NCBI RefSeq assembly: GCF_020832325.1
Contig: NZ_JAFIEU010000012.1
Location: 47,720 to 111,719 of the forward strand
DNA from: Lunatimonas sp.
GTDB taxonomy: Bacteria > Bacteroidota > Bacteroidia > Cytophagales > Cyclobacteriaceae
Direction: 5' to 3'
Length of the DNA: 64,000 nucleotides
Shown: piece after piece, positions 19,489-29,212 of the stretch
Layout: every line of letters starts with the position of its first letter
How positions within the stretch are numbered: the first letter of the stretch is position 1
The notes under the pieces: model-generated
What the model was told of the DNA's origin: nothing
Database searches by the model: none
What the model saw: only the letters and a program-made list of their open reading frames with translations
Program-made: the position numbers and the translations under genes

Positions 19489-20856
19489 TTATAAATTCAA
19501 CAGTAACATAGCCACGGAGAAATAAACCGCCAACCCCAGCAAATCATTTGCCGTCGTGATAAACGGACCGGAAGCCATGGCCGGATTTATACCAATTTTA
19601 TCCAGCACAATGGGTGTCAGGGTACCCATAAAAGACGCCAATAGCACCACCGAAAACAAGGCAATAGAAACCACCAGTCCAAACTTCATGGGCTGCCCGT
19701 AGAAGAATACCACCGTGATAAACACGAAAGTGGCCAAGACCACGCCATTTAGCACTGCTACCACCAATACTTTAATGAATCGCTTGGTGAGGCTGTCTTC
19801 GAATACGGATTTGGCAGCCAAAGACTGCACAACCAACGTGGAAGACTGAATACCCACATTTCCGCCTGTAGCTGTGATCAGGGGAATAAAAAATGCCAAG
19901 GCCGTTACGGCACTTAGACCTTCTTCAAAAAAACCGATAAATCCGGCACCCAGCAGGCCTCCAACCATTCCGATCAGCAGCCATGGCAGGCGGGCTTTGG
20001 AAAGACGGTAAACGGAATCTGATTCCACTACGTCATCGGAAATACCCGTCATGGCTTGTATATCCTCTTCGGCCTGCTCCCGAAGTAAATCAAGGATGTC
20101 ATCCACCGTGATCCGACCTACCAGCTTGTTCTTTACATTGACGACAGGAACAGCCTCCAGGTCATATTTCCTCATTATTTCAGCTACCTCCTCCCCTTCC
20201 ATATACGTGGGCACAGAGATAATATTCTCATCGTACAGGTCTGCAATCTTGGTGTCAGAAGCCGCTAGAATGACCTTCTTGAGTGCAATTCGGCCCATCA
20301 GCTTCTCCTTGTTGTCCACCACATAGATGGAGTAAATTTTATCTACGTTTTCGGCTTGCCTCCTGATCTCGTCGATGGTCTGCACCACGGTCCAATTCTG
20401 ATTGGCCTTGATGAATTCTTTGGCCATCAGACCGCCTGCGCTATCATCGTCGTACCTAAGGAGCTCCATGATGTGGAGGGTCTTCTCCTTTTTCTCCAAG
20501 TGGCCGATGACTTCTTCTCTATCCTTGACAAGCAATTGATTTAGGACGTCCACCGCGTCATCAGACTCCATTTGGTCTATCAGCAGGGCCAGCTCGGAAG
20601 GCTCCATGGTCTTGATGACCTTGTACTGCGAATCCTCATCCAATTCGATAAGAATGTCCGCAGCGACGGCGGGGTCCAGCGCCCTTAGCACAAAAAGTGC
20701 TTCCTCCATGTTGAGTTCATCCAAGATGGCCGCTATGTCCGCCTTGATGGCATCCTCCATGGAGGTTTTTATGAAGGCGATATCCGCGCCTTGTATACTT
20801 TCTTTAAGCCTTTCCAGGTATTCTTTGGAAAGCTCAAACTTTACGATTGATTCCAA
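19489..20856 (-). CDS. mgtE: Magnesium transporter MgtE
   Basis: Mg2+-gated channel of the inner membrane. Domain order is the cytosolic superhelical N domain (about residues 15-130), two CBS domains (about 135-265) that sense Mg2+, a connecting helix, and five transmembrane helices from about residue 285 with the family pore segment TATGGNVGIQSSTL. 455 residues, full length. It overlaps the end of rsmA by 16 bp on the same strand, so the two are likely co-translated. Confidence 0.96.
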   Translation of the reverse strand: MESIVKFELSKEYLERLKESIQGADIAFIKTSMEDAIKADIAAILDELNMEEALFVLRALDPAVAADILIELDEDSQYKVIKTMEPSELALLIDQMESDDAVDVLNQLLVKDREEVIGHLEKKEKTLHIMELLRYDDDSAGGLMAKEFIKANQNWTVVQTIDEIRRQAENVDKIYSIYVVDNKEKLMGRIALKKVILAASDTKIADLYDENIISVPTYMEGEEVAEIMRKYDLEAVPVVNVKNKLVGRITVDDILDLLREQAEEDIQAMTGISDDVVESDSVYRLSKARLPWLLIGMVGGLLGAGFIGFFEEGLSAVTALAFFIPLITATGGNVGIQSSTLVVQSLAAKSVFEDSLTKRFIKVLVVAVLNGVVLATFVFITVVFFYGQPMKFGLVVSIALFSVVLLASFMGTLTPIVLDKIGINPAMASGPFITTANDLLGLAVYFSVAMLLLNL

Positions 20857-21626
20857 GAGGCTTGTAGTTTATTGGTTAAGTATATAAACTCCGGTACACC
20901 TAGCTGCTCAGCCCGCAAATCCAACATGGGGTCTAAGCTGAAATCACCGGCTCCGCCGAGACTCTTGAGCGCATTTCTCAGCATTTTTCTTCGGGTGCTA
21001 AATGCCTGCTTTACCACCCGGAAAAACAGCTTTTCATCGCAACCCAGGGTGCTCACCTCGTTACGCCTGAGTCGGACCACCGCGCTGTTCACTTTTGGAG
21101 GTGGGTCAAACACATGCGGGGGCACATCAAACAGGTACTCCACCTCGTAAAAGGCCTGCAACAATACGCTGAGGATTCCATAGGTTTTGTTGCCTTTTTT
21201 CGACGCAATACGCTCTGCAACTTCTTTTTGCAGCATGCCAACTACTTCACTTACGCGGTCACGCTCCTCCAGCACTTTGAAGAAAATCTGCGAGGAAATA
21301 TTGTACGGAAAGTTTCCCGCTACCACGTAAGGGACAGGCAAAACCTCTCTCAAAGGCGTCTTGAGATAGTCTGCATGCACGATCCGATCAGTAAGAAAAG
21401 GATATTTCTTCTGTAGGTAAGCAACCGACTCGCCGTCTATCTCCACCAAGTATAGGTCCCAGGCCGCCGCAAGGAGAAAATCTGTGAGCACTCCCATCCC
21501 CGGACCAATTTCGAGTACCGCTTTTGCGTCCCTATGGCCGGTAACTGCCTGTGCGATCTGTTCAGCGATCCGCAAATCTTTGAGGAAGTGCTGCCCCAAA
21601 TGCTTCTTTGCCCTTACTTTATCCAT
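20841..21626 (-). CDS. rsmA: 16S rRNA dimethyladenosine transferase RsmA/KsgA
   Basis: SAM-dependent enzyme that dimethylates two adjacent adenines in the 3' terminal helix of 16S rRNA during 30S maturation. SAM motif I is VLEIGPGMGVLTDFL, preceded by KKHLGQHFLKD; the catalytic N6-adenine motif is NFPYNISSQI. 261 residues, normal. It is upstream of and overlaps mgtE. pdxA lies divergently 228 bp away, a grouping of ksgA and pdxA that is common in bacteria. Confidence 0.96.
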   Translation of the reverse strand: MDKVRAKKHLGQHFLKDLRIAEQIAQAVTGHRDAKAVLEIGPGMGVLTDFLLAAAWDLYLVEIDGESVAYLQKKYPFLTDRIVHADYLKTPLREVLPVPYVVAGNFPYNISSQIFFKVLEERDRVSEVVGMLQKEVAERIASKKGNKTYGILSVLLQAFYEVEYLFDVPPHVFDPPPKVNSAVVRLRRNEVSTLGCDEKLFFRVVKQAFSTRRKMLRNALKSLGGAGDFSLDPMLDLRAEQLGVPEFIYLTNKLQASWNQS

Positions 21627-21854
21627 GTTGTGCCGTTATTGGGTACCGATATCCAAAAGTAAAACAATATTACTGAATGACCACAGGTAAGCCGTTACTA
21701 TCCGGGAAATCTACCCTTTCCCGATGAAGGGTAGCTCCGGCATACCGCCATGCGTGAGGCTTGAGCATAGTAAATGCCAATATTTTACTAACTTGCACTC
21801 CGTTCATCCGTCGCAGGCGACGGATATTCATGTGTAAGCGAATTACGACACTCT

Positions 21855-22883
21855 ATGAACATTCGAAAAAACAAGCCGGTAATCGGAATCAGCATCGGAG
21901 ACATCAACGGCATAGGCGCTGAGGTCACGATGAAGGCGCTACAGGACAACCGACTCCATAAATTAATCACTCCCGTCATCTACGGGCACGGCAAGGCCCT
22001 CAGCTTTTACAAAAAGGCTCTGGGCCTAGAAGATTTCAACTTCATGCAGATCCGAAGCATCGAAGAAGTACATCATAAAAAGGTAAACGTCATCAATGTG
22101 GTGCCCGACTGTCCAGAGATACATCCCGGAGTGGAAACCGTAGAAGCCGGTAAAATGGCATTTGCCGCATTAAGCCAGGCCACCGACGACCTGAAAAACG
22201 GCCACATCGAAGCTCTGGTGACTGCTCCGCTGAACAAAAACAATATACACACCCCAGAAAACCGGTTTATCGGACATACCGAGTTTCTTTCCGAAGCCTT
22301 TGAAGTTGAGAAAAGCCTCATGTTCATGGTTTCCGACGATATGCGGGTGGGGCTAGTAACCTCGCATGTCCCACTTCGACAGGTCAACGAACTATTGACT
22401 CCCGCCACTATCCGGGAAAAGCTAAAACTAATGATTAAGTCTCTAAAAGAAGACTTTGGCATTGCCAAACCACGGATAGCCCTACTGGGACTGAATCCGC
22501 ATGCAGGAGAGGACGGTCTGCTTGGGACAGAGGAGCATGAAATCATCCAGCCCGTGGTAAAGGAATTCAAAGACAAGGGCATCTTGGTCTTTGGTCCGTA
22601 CCCTTCTGATGGTTTTTTTGGCATGATGCACTATAAGAAATTTGACGCGGTGCTAGCCATGTACCACGATCAGGGACTGATACCGTTCAAAACGATCTCC
22701 TTTGAAACCGGCGTTAACTTCACCGCCGGGCTACCAGCGGTACGTACCAGTCCGGACCACGGCACAGCCTACGACATCGCCGGAAAAAATACCGCCAACG
22801 AGGGATCCATGAGGGCTGCGATCTTTCAGGCGTGTGAAATTCTAAAGCAAAAGCAGGGCTGGCAAGAAAGCTCAAATAATTAA
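21855..22883 (+). CDS. pdxA: 4-hydroxythreonine-4-phosphate dehydrogenase
   Basis: NAD-dependent, metal-requiring oxidation of 4-phosphohydroxy-L-threonine in DXP-dependent pyridoxal phosphate synthesis. Motifs are GISIGDINGIGAEV at the start, ALVTAPLNKNNI, GHTEFLSEAF, GLNPHAGEDG and MYHDQGLIPFK, with the metal-binding histidines. 342 residues, normal. It is followed by a terminator and then the DUF177-rpmF operon. Confidence 0.96.
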   Translation: MNIRKNKPVIGISIGDINGIGAEVTMKALQDNRLHKLITPVIYGHGKALSFYKKALGLEDFNFMQIRSIEEVHHKKVNVINVVPDCPEIHPGVETVEAGKMAFAALSQATDDLKNGHIEALVTAPLNKNNIHTPENRFIGHTEFLSEAFEVEKSLMFMVSDDMRVGLVTSHVPLRQVNELLTPATIREKLKLMIKSLKEDFGIAKPRIALLGLNPHAGEDGLLGTEEHEIIQPVVKEFKDKGILVFGPYPSDGFFGMMHYKKFDAVLAMYHDQGLIPFKTISFETGVNFTAGLPAVRTSPDHGTAYDIAGKNTANEGSMRAAIFQACEILKQKQGWQESSNN

Positions 22884-22896
22884 GCCCCGCTTTTTT
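22852..22896 (+). terminator. Terminator at the end of pdxA
   Basis: AGCAGGGCT (22852-22860) pairs with AGCCCCGCT (22883-22891) with one mismatch, followed by a run of six T. The left arm lies inside the last codons of pdxA. Confidence 0.6.
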
Positions 22897-22923
22897 ATTA
22901 TCAAAAATAAATCTCTAAATTTG
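22892..22923 (+). promoter_or_regulatory. Bacteroidota-type promoter for DUF177-rpmF
   Basis: TAAATTTG at 22916-22923 matches the -7 consensus TAnnTTTG exactly; TTTT (consensus TTTG) sits 20 bp upstream. The start codon of the DUF177 gene is 29 bp downstream. Confidence 0.6.
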
Positions 22924-22952
22924 CGGTCTTAATTTAGGAAAAGGAGGGAGAA

Positions 22953-23498
22953 GTGAAATTCTTGAAGAATTTTGACATTGATATCATTCGCCTAAAGGAT
23001 GGAGAACACGCTTTCCCTTTTGAAATCAAAAGTGATTTCTTTGCATACTTTGCTGGCAACGATTTCGTTTCGGACGGAAAGCTGAAAGCCAATGTCATCC
23101 TGAAAAAGCAAGCAGGCGTCATAGAAGCTTGGTTTGAGATCAACGGGACGGTGCTTTTGACTTGTGACCGAAGTCTCGACGAGTACGACCATGAGCTGAT
23201 AATCCGCGAGCGTATTCTTTACAAATACGGTCCGGAGGAGGGGGAGTTGAACGAAGAGGTTTATCTCATTACCAACGAAACCGCCCACATCAATGTGGCC
23301 CAGTTGATATATGAGTTTATCCTCCTAGCGATTCCCGCCAAAAGGTTGCATCCTCGATACCAAGAGGAAGAACTCGACGACGAAGATATAGAGGGGACGT
23401 TGGTATACAGCAGTGCGCCGGACGAACCGGAAGAAGAAACGGAACCCGACAATAATCCCCTTTGGGAACAATTAAAAAAATTAAAGAATAAAGAATAA
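22953..23498 (+). CDS. DUF177 (YceD-like) protein
   Basis: Conserved protein of 181 residues, nearly always encoded just upstream of rpmF; the family is linked to 23S rRNA/ribosome accumulation, but the molecular role is unclear. The start is GTG at 22953, chosen because a strong Shine-Dalgarno AAGGAGGG precedes it. The conserved centre reads LLTCDRSLDEYDHEL, where the family has a cysteine-containing segment; the C-terminus is highly acidic. It is 17 bp upstream of rpmF. Confidence 0.9.
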   Translation: MKFLKNFDIDIIRLKDGEHAFPFEIKSDFFAYFAGNDFVSDGKLKANVILKKQAGVIEAWFEINGTVLLTCDRSLDEYDHELIIRERILYKYGPEEGELNEEVYLITNETAHINVAQLIYEFILLAIPAKRLHPRYQEEELDDEDIEGTLVYSSAPDEPEEETEPDNNPLWEQLKKLKNKE

Positions 23499-23515
23499 TT
23501 AACCATAACTGAGAA

Positions 23516-23707
23516 ATGGCACATCCTAAACGGAAAATTTCGAAAACCAGAAGAGATAAGAGAAGGACGCATTACAAACTGAATGCTCCTGGGCTTTCAC
23601 AATGCCCTACCACAGGTGAAACCCACCTACGACATAGAGCTTTCTGGCTAGATGGCAAGCTGTATTACAAGGGACAGGTAATCATGGAAAAAGAGGTATT
23701 GGCCTAA
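23516..23707 (+). CDS. rpmF: 50S ribosomal protein L32
   Basis: Structural protein of the large ribosomal subunit, 63 residues. The N-terminus [20 protein letters not shown] is diagnostic. Only one cysteine (SQCPTTGE) remains of the four found in zinc-binding L32, so this is the zinc-free form usual in Bacteroidota. Downstream of DUF177 and followed by a strong terminator. Confidence 0.97.
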   Translation: MAHPKRKISKTRRDKRRTHYKLNAPGLSQCPTTGETHLRHRAFWLDGKLYYKGQVIMEKEVLA

Positions 23708-23743
23708 TAGCCGTTACCCTGTTTTTCGTACAGATACAAACAG

Positions 23744-23769
23744 CCAACCTGATGCCAGGTTGGTTTTTT
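23744..23769 (+). terminator. Terminator of DUF177-rpmF
   Basis: CCAACCT (23744-23750), loop GATGCC, AGGTTGG (23757-23763), then six T. Textbook rho-independent form, 36 bp past the rpmF stop. Confidence 0.9.
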
Positions 23770-23809
23770 GCGTTGGAGCCCGGCGTAACGGGCAGCTAGA
23801 CCTGAGTGA

Positions 23810-25369
23810 TTATTTCTCCACCTCCATTTTTTCCCGAAATTTCTCCTGAATGATTTCCTGTACCGATCGGTTTTCGATTTTGCTCTCCAGCCAAGATATG
23901 ATATCCAAATAGAGGAACGCCCGTTTTTCATAGGGATGCTGCTCAAAGGGTTTCAGCCGCTCACGCAATGCCACGAATGCCGCCTTGAGTTGATAATCAT
24001 ATATCTGACCCAGCTGACGAATAAAAGCCATCATCTCCCGCTGGACTTGGTGTAGGTCATTCATCTTTACCAGTACTTTATACACATTCCTTATCTGCTG
24101 ATCCAGATCTTCGTCCATCCCTGCTTCGTAGCTGGCAATCAGCTTCAGGATATGGGCAAAGCACTGCAAATCCTCGCTTAGCCCGGCCCCCGTTTGCTTG
24201 ATTACTTCATCTAAGTAGAAGATTGCCTCCGGGTTTTCACCGGCGCCAAAATATAGACAGGCTACTTTGTAGTTCAACACTGCCTGATGATGTACGTCTA
24301 GCTTGTTTTGCAGTGCCTGAAATTCTTTTTTAAAGGTCGGCATAATGGCTTCAATGCCCAATGAAAACTCTCCACGCATAAACCGTATGTTCAGCGCGTT
24401 GGTGTAATAATATAGAAATGCCAGCACCGATCCGTTTTCGTCCAGTTGAAAATCCGGAGTCCTCAGGTTGTCCTCAAACTTTTGCAGCACTTCGGTAAAC
24501 CTTTCGTAATACCCCAGGTAAAAAAGGGTGTCCAATAGGTAATGATACGCCTTCAAATAGTTGCCTGTGGCCACCTTTCGCATATCTGGAAATTCGTCAA
24601 AGAGGTCCACCCATCGCTGTGCCGCGCGGTAGCAAAGGGGGAAATCCTGAACAATATGGAAAAACCAAACCTGTGCCTGATACAGGTAAAGCTTCTCATA
24701 AAACCCCAGCTCCTGAATCTCAAACTGAGGCATATTGGCCGCATAAAATGCCTCCACCCGCTTTCTATCTTCCGCGTCTTTTACATACCCTGTTTTCAGG
24801 TACAATCCGTATAACTGCAACGAAAGATTACTGAACGCATTCTTCCTGGATATCTGTACCGACATGTCCGTGGCCTGCTGACTTAGTGTCTCTGCCCGAT
24901 CCTGCATACTGCGCGTGATGTGCTGGGATTCGATCACCTTTTCCAACTCGACTATACGGAGCACCAGCGTGTCTAAAAAATACCGGGTGGCCAGTTGCTT
25001 TGCCTTTTCCAGCACTTTCAGGCTCTGCATATACAGGCCCTTTGAATACAAAATACGGGCGAAGTCAATTTGCTCATTTAAGTGTAATTCAACATTTCTA
25101 TCTGCATAGATCAACCGCAAGCTCACCAGTAGCTGCTTATATAAATGGGATTTCAAGTTGGCCAGTTGTTTTTTGGCTACAGGAAGTTTCTTAAGAAGGG
25201 CTCCTTCGTCGTAATGAGACATCTTATCCAAGACATCAAAAAGCTGCACAAACTTGGCATTTTCATTGGCCTCCATCCTTTTGGCAAAAAGCTTGAAACT
25301 TCTTTTTTCAGCCGGGGAGAGATTTTTAATCAGCTCAAACAAAAAATCTTTCTTGGAATTGGATATCAT
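23810..25369 (-). CDS. Conserved hypothetical helical protein, 519 aa
   Basis: No named family recognised. The sequence is almost wholly predicted alpha-helical, with repeated pairs of amphipathic helices (for example around residues 95-150, 190-260 and 330-400) like tetratricopeptide-type solenoids. There is no signal peptide or membrane segment, so it is cytosolic. The N-terminus contains the hydrophilic motif LSPAEKRSFKLFAKRM. It sits alone on the minus strand between rpmF and leuA. A scaffold role is an inference from the fold only. Confidence 0.75.
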   Translation of the reverse strand: MISNSKKDFLFELIKNLSPAEKRSFKLFAKRMEANENAKFVQLFDVLDKMSHYDEGALLKKLPVAKKQLANLKSHLYKQLLVSLRLIYADRNVELHLNEQIDFARILYSKGLYMQSLKVLEKAKQLATRYFLDTLVLRIVELEKVIESQHITRSMQDRAETLSQQATDMSVQISRKNAFSNLSLQLYGLYLKTGYVKDAEDRKRVEAFYAANMPQFEIQELGFYEKLYLYQAQVWFFHIVQDFPLCYRAAQRWVDLFDEFPDMRKVATGNYLKAYHYLLDTLFYLGYYERFTEVLQKFEDNLRTPDFQLDENGSVLAFLYYYTNALNIRFMRGEFSLGIEAIMPTFKKEFQALQNKLDVHHQAVLNYKVACLYFGAGENPEAIFYLDEVIKQTGAGLSEDLQCFAHILKLIASYEAGMDEDLDQQIRNVYKVLVKMNDLHQVQREMMAFIRQLGQIYDYQLKAAFVALRERLKPFEQHPYEKRAFLYLDIISWLESKIENRSVQEIIQEKFREKMEVEK

Positions 25370-25509
25370 ATTTTCAAACCATACATTATATTGATTTTCA
25401 ACACTTTAAATAAACAACTAGCTTCGTTGGATATCAGAACATTAAAGATATACCAATTTTCGTTCCGTGCACAAGGTTTTACATTAGATTTTAGAAAACC
25501 AACGGACAT

Positions 25510-26682
25510 ATGGATAAAGGACACGTTTTAATTTTTGACACCACCCTAAGAGACGGGGAGCAGGTCCCCGGATGTAAGCTTAACACTCCACAAAAAATTG
25601 AAATTGCCCAACGTCTGGAAGAACTTGGCGTAGACGTTATCGAAGCTGGATTTCCCATCTCAAGCCCGGGAGATTTCAAATCTGTCGTAGAAATTAGCAA
25701 AGCGGTGACAGAACCCATCGTATGCGGGCTTTCTCGCGGCGTTAAAAAAGATATTGAAGTGGCCGCTGAGGCCTTGAGATTTGCCAAGCGCCCCCGAATC
25801 CACACAGGGATAGGCACCTCGGATCATCACATCAAATACAAATTCAAAAGCACCCGCGAGGGCATACTGGAATGGGCTGTGGATGCTGTTGCACACGCCA
25901 AAAAGCACGTAGAAGACGTAGAGTTTTATGCCGAAGATGCCGGCCGGACAGACAATGAATACCTAGCCCGCGTATGCGAAGCGGTCATCAAAGCCGGGGC
26001 CACGGTATTAAATATTCCTGATACCACCGGATACTGTCTACCCGATGAATACGGCGCGAAAATTAAATATCTGGTAGACCACGTGAGAGGCATCGAAAAC
26101 GTGATCATCTCAGCCCACTGCCACAATGATTTAGGCTTGGCAACGGCCAATGCGATAGCTGCCGTAATGAACGGAGCCCGGCAAATAGAATGCACCATCA
26201 ATGGCATCGGAGAGCGGGCAGGCAATACCTCCCTCGAAGAAGTGACCATGATCATGAAACAACATCCCAGGCTTCAGGTCACCAACCGAATAAATTCCAA
26301 GTTACTAAATCCAATCAGTCGGTTGGTCTCCGAGCGCATGGGTATGCAGGTTCAGCCCAACAAAGCCATCGTCGGATCCAACGCCTTTGCACATTCATCG
26401 GGCATTCACCAGGACGGCGTGATCAAACACCGGGAAACCTATGAGATCATTGACCCCGTAGAGGTTGGTGTGGATGAATCTACCATTGTCCTTACCGCCC
26501 GTAGCGGACGTGCCGCGCTCGCCTACAGACTGCATAAAATCGGTTATCCGGTAACAAAACTGGAATTGGACGGTATCTACGAATCCTTTTTGGAGCTAGC
26601 TGACAGACAGAAAGAAATCAGCGACGAGGACCTACGGACCATCATGTCCGAATCTGAGGTGACCCAGAAACAAGAGGCCTAG
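25510..26682 (+). CDS. leuA: 2-isopropylmalate synthase, short form
   Basis: Condenses acetyl-CoA with 2-oxoisovalerate, the committed step of leucine synthesis. The TIM-barrel start [13 protein letters not shown], metal ligands in [11 protein letters not shown] and the [15 protein letters not shown] motif are present. The protein has 390 residues and ends after the subdomain with SSGIHQDGV, so the C-terminal leucine-binding regulatory domain of ~510-residue LeuA is absent. Homocitrate or citramalate synthase are related alternatives. No leuB, leuC or leuD is adjacent; a perfect terminator follows. Confidence 0.88.
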   Translation: MDKGHVLIFDTTLRDGEQVPGCKLNTPQKIEIAQRLEELGVDVIEAGFPISSPGDFKSVVEISKAVTEPIVCGLSRGVKKDIEVAAEALRFAKRPRIHTGIGTSDHHIKYKFKSTREGILEWAVDAVAHAKKHVEDVEFYAEDAGRTDNEYLARVCEAVIKAGATVLNIPDTTGYCLPDEYGAKIKYLVDHVRGIENVIISAHCHNDLGLATANAIAAVMNGARQIECTINGIGERAGNTSLEEVTMIMKQHPRLQVTNRINSKLLNPISRLVSERMGMQVQPNKAIVGSNAFAHSSGIHQDGVIKHRETYEIIDPVEVGVDESTIVLTARSGRAALAYRLHKIGYPVTKLELDGIYESFLELADRQKEISDEDLRTIMSESEVTQKQEA

Positions 26683-26711
26683 ACGGTCTGATCCATTCAT
26701 CTAGCATACGG

Positions 26712-26746
26712 AAGAGCATCTTTTGAATCAAAAGATGCTCTTTATC
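26712..26746 (+). terminator. Terminator of leuA
   Basis: Perfect 14-bp stem AAGAGCATCTTTTG (26712-26725), loop AAT, and its complement (26729-26742), followed by TTATCTTTT. Confidence 0.9.
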
Positions 26747-26846
26747 TTTTCACCAATTGGAGTGCATAGTCGGTGCAAGCCTGGGTGGGTGTTTATTTTC
26801 GGTGCCCCCCATTCGGGTCATTTTATCAGCCATAACTTGAAAAATC

Positions 26847-26878
26847 TTTGGTGGTGAGGGACATTTTAAATATTTTTG
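26847..26878 (+). promoter_or_regulatory. Consensus Bacteroidota promoter upstream of fabH
   Basis: TTTG (26847-26850), exactly 20 bp spacer, TATTTTTG (26871-26878), a full match to the Bacteroidota primary sigma factor consensus TTTG-N19-21-TAnnTTTG. It would give a leader of about 120 nt before fabH and drive fabH-efp and possibly accBC. The remainder of the 326-bp gap holds only this and the leuA terminator. Confidence 0.75.
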
Positions 26879-27008
26879 CCAGTCCGTTTCAAATATAGTT
26901 TTTGAGAAACGAAACAAAACCACACATAGGATCTTGAAAAAGGGGCACAAATGCAACGTTCAACCGCATCGTCGGGATCCTAATTTCCAATAGAAGTTTG
27001 ATGAATCA

Positions 27009-28007
27009 ATGAAGAAAGTCAGAGCGGTAATAACCGGAGTGCAAGGATGGGTTCCTGAATATGTGTTGACCAACCAAGAACTGGAGACCATGGTAGATAC
27101 CAACGATGAGTGGATCACCTCCAGAACAGGTATCAAGGAAAGAAGAATTTTAAAAGGCGAAAACCAGGGCACATCCGTAATAGGCACTGAGGCGGTAAAA
27201 GGGCTGCTCGAAAAGACAAATACCCGTGCAGAAGACATTGACCTCATTATCTGCGCCACTGTGACACCCGACATGTTCTTTCCCTCCACGGCCAACTTAG
27301 TGGCCGCCAATGTAGGGGCGAACAATAGCTACGGGTTTGATATCTCTGCTGCTTGCTCCGGCTTTCTTTATGCCCTTACCATGGCGAGCCAGTTCATAGA
27401 GACAGGTATGCACAAAAAGGTCATCGTGATCGGCGCGGACAAGATGTCCTCTATCGTCAACTACGAAGACCGTACTACATGCATCATCTTTGGTGACGGC
27501 GGGGGTGCCGTTTTATTGGAGCCCACGACGGAGGAACTAGGGATTATGGACTCTATGCTACATTCAGACGGAAAGGGTGCCGACTTCCTTCATATGAGGG
27601 GCGGGGGCAGTCTACACCCGGCAAGTTTAGAGACCATTGCAAACAAAGAGCATTATATTTATCAGGAAGGCGCAACCGTATTTAAATTTGCGGTCACGAA
27701 CATGGCCGATGTAAGTGCCAAAATCATGACCAAGAATCACCTAAACGGAGATGATATCGCTTGGCTGGTCCCGCACCAAGCCAACAAACGAATTATCGAT
27801 GCAACAGCAAACCGCATGGGCATTGGGCCCGACAAAGTGATGCTCAACATCGAAAAATACGGAAACACCACTGCCGGTACGCTCCCCTTATGCCTTTGGG
27901 ATTACGAACCCCAACTCAAAAAAGGGGATAACCTGATTTTAGCGGCGTTTGGAGGTGGCTTTACCTGGGGTGCGATCTACCTGAAATGGGGCTACGACCC
28001 TAAATAA
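27009..28007 (+). CDS. fabH: 3-oxoacyl-ACP synthase III
   Basis: Initiates type II fatty acid synthesis by condensing acyl-CoA with malonyl-ACP. The catalytic triad is Cys116 ([11 protein letters not shown]), His256 (VPHQANKRI) and Asn286 ([10 protein letters not shown]). 332 residues, full length. Followed 30 bp later by efp and then accB-accC, a conserved fatty-acid/translation gene run. Confidence 0.97.
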   Translation: MKKVRAVITGVQGWVPEYVLTNQELETMVDTNDEWITSRTGIKERRILKGENQGTSVIGTEAVKGLLEKTNTRAEDIDLIICATVTPDMFFPSTANLVAANVGANNSYGFDISAACSGFLYALTMASQFIETGMHKKVIVIGADKMSSIVNYEDRTTCIIFGDGGGAVLLEPTTEELGIMDSMLHSDGKGADFLHMRGGGSLHPASLETIANKEHYIYQEGATVFKFAVTNMADVSAKIMTKNHLNGDDIAWLVPHQANKRIIDATANRMGIGPDKVMLNIEKYGNTTAGTLPLCLWDYEPQLKKGDNLILAAFGGGFTWGAIYLKWGYDPK

Positions 28008-28037
28008 CAGTAATCAACTCAAAACCAACAAAATAAC

Positions 28038-28601
28038 ATGGCAAGTACCGCAGACTTTAAAAATGGCTTGTGCTTGGAATTCAACAACGACATCGTCAGC
28101 ATTGTGGAGTTTCAGCATGTCAAACCTGGCAAAGGCCCCGCCTTTGTTAGGACCAAGATGAAAAGCCTAACGTCCGGAAAGGTTTTAGAAAAAACCTTTA
28201 GTGCTGGTGAAAAAGTAACTACCGCCAGAGTGGAGAAGAGGCCACACCAATTCATCTACGCAGATGACATGGGCTACCATTTCATGGACATGAATACCTT
28301 TGAGCAAATTCCCATCGAAGAATCGCTGATCGAAAGACCCCAACTTCTAAAAGAAGGGCAGATGGCAGACATCTTGATCCATGCAGAAACCGAAAAACCA
28401 TTGGGTGTAGAGTTGCCTCCCTTTGTAGAATTAATGATCACCTATACCGAACCGGGGATCAAAGGGGATACCGCCACCAACACCCTAAAGCCCGCTACCT
28501 TGGAGACCGGAGCGGTGGTTATGGTGCCCCTTTTTGTGGAGCAGGACACCATGATCAAGGTAGACACGCGTGACGGCTCCTACTCAGAAAGAGTAAAGTA
28601 A
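28038..28601 (+). CDS. efp: Elongation factor P
   Basis: Relieves ribosome stalling at polyproline stretches. 187 residues in three beta-barrel domains; the tip loop of domain I reads VKPGKGPAFV with a lysine at position 32, the residue that is post-translationally modified in many bacteria. No modification enzyme is adjacent. The C-terminus has the family end VDTRDGSYSERVK. Confidence 0.97.
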   Translation: MASTADFKNGLCLEFNNDIVSIVEFQHVKPGKGPAFVRTKMKSLTSGKVLEKTFSAGEKVTTARVEKRPHQFIYADDMGYHFMDMNTFEQIPIEESLIERPQLLKEGQMADILIHAETEKPLGVELPPFVELMITYTEPGIKGDTATNTLKPATLETGAVVMVPLFVEQDTMIKVDTRDGSYSERVK

Positions 28602-28717
28602 TTACCAAAACTTTGTGATTTTTTCACTAAATTTCAAGGTTACACTAATCAACTGTAAAAATAAGCACGCCTAGACCAACCCCTAGCGGAATGTGTACTG
28701 GCAAAAAACGATAACGT

Positions 28718-29185
28718 ATGAAAGCGAAAGAGATACAAGAATTGATTGATTTCATATCACAGTCAGGACTCGCTGAGGTGAAAATAGAGACAGATGAGTT
28801 CAAGCTGTCTGTCAAAAAGAGTGTAGAACCAAGTTCGGCAAAGGCTCCTGAGGTATATGCAGCTCCCGCCATGCCGGTAGCCACCGCTCCAGCCCCAGCT
28901 CCGGCAGCTCCAACCCAGGAAACCCCTGCTGCAAGTGGAACCTTGGTGGAAATCAAATCACCCATGATCGGAACCTTTTACCGGACACCAAACCCGGATT
29001 CTCCCTCATTTGTAAATGTAGGCGACACCATTCAAGCGGGCCACACGGTATGTATCATAGAGGCGATGAAGCTATTCAACGAAATCGACTCCGAAGTGTC
29101 TGGAAAGATCGTCAAAGTATTGGTTGAAAACGCTTCTCCTGTGGAGTTTGACCAACCTTTGTTTTTAGTAGATACAGCCGGTTAA
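28718..29185 (+). CDS. accB: Acetyl-CoA carboxylase biotin carboxyl carrier protein
   Basis: Carries biotin between the biotin carboxylase and carboxyltransferase of acetyl-CoA carboxylase. 155 residues: a short N-terminal helical segment, an Ala/Pro-rich flexible linker (about residues 45-72), and a C-terminal biotinyl domain with Lys118 in EAMKLFNE. It is 27 bp upstream of accC. Confidence 0.97.
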   Translation: MKAKEIQELIDFISQSGLAEVKIETDEFKLSVKKSVEPSSAKAPEVYAAPAMPVATAPAPAPAAPTQETPAASGTLVEIKSPMIGTFYRTPNPDSPSFVNVGDTIQAGHTVCIIEAMKLFNEIDSEVSGKIVKVLVENASPVEFDQPLFLVDTAG

Positions 29186-29212
29186 ACCTTGTGAAACCTG
29201 AATCGAATAAAC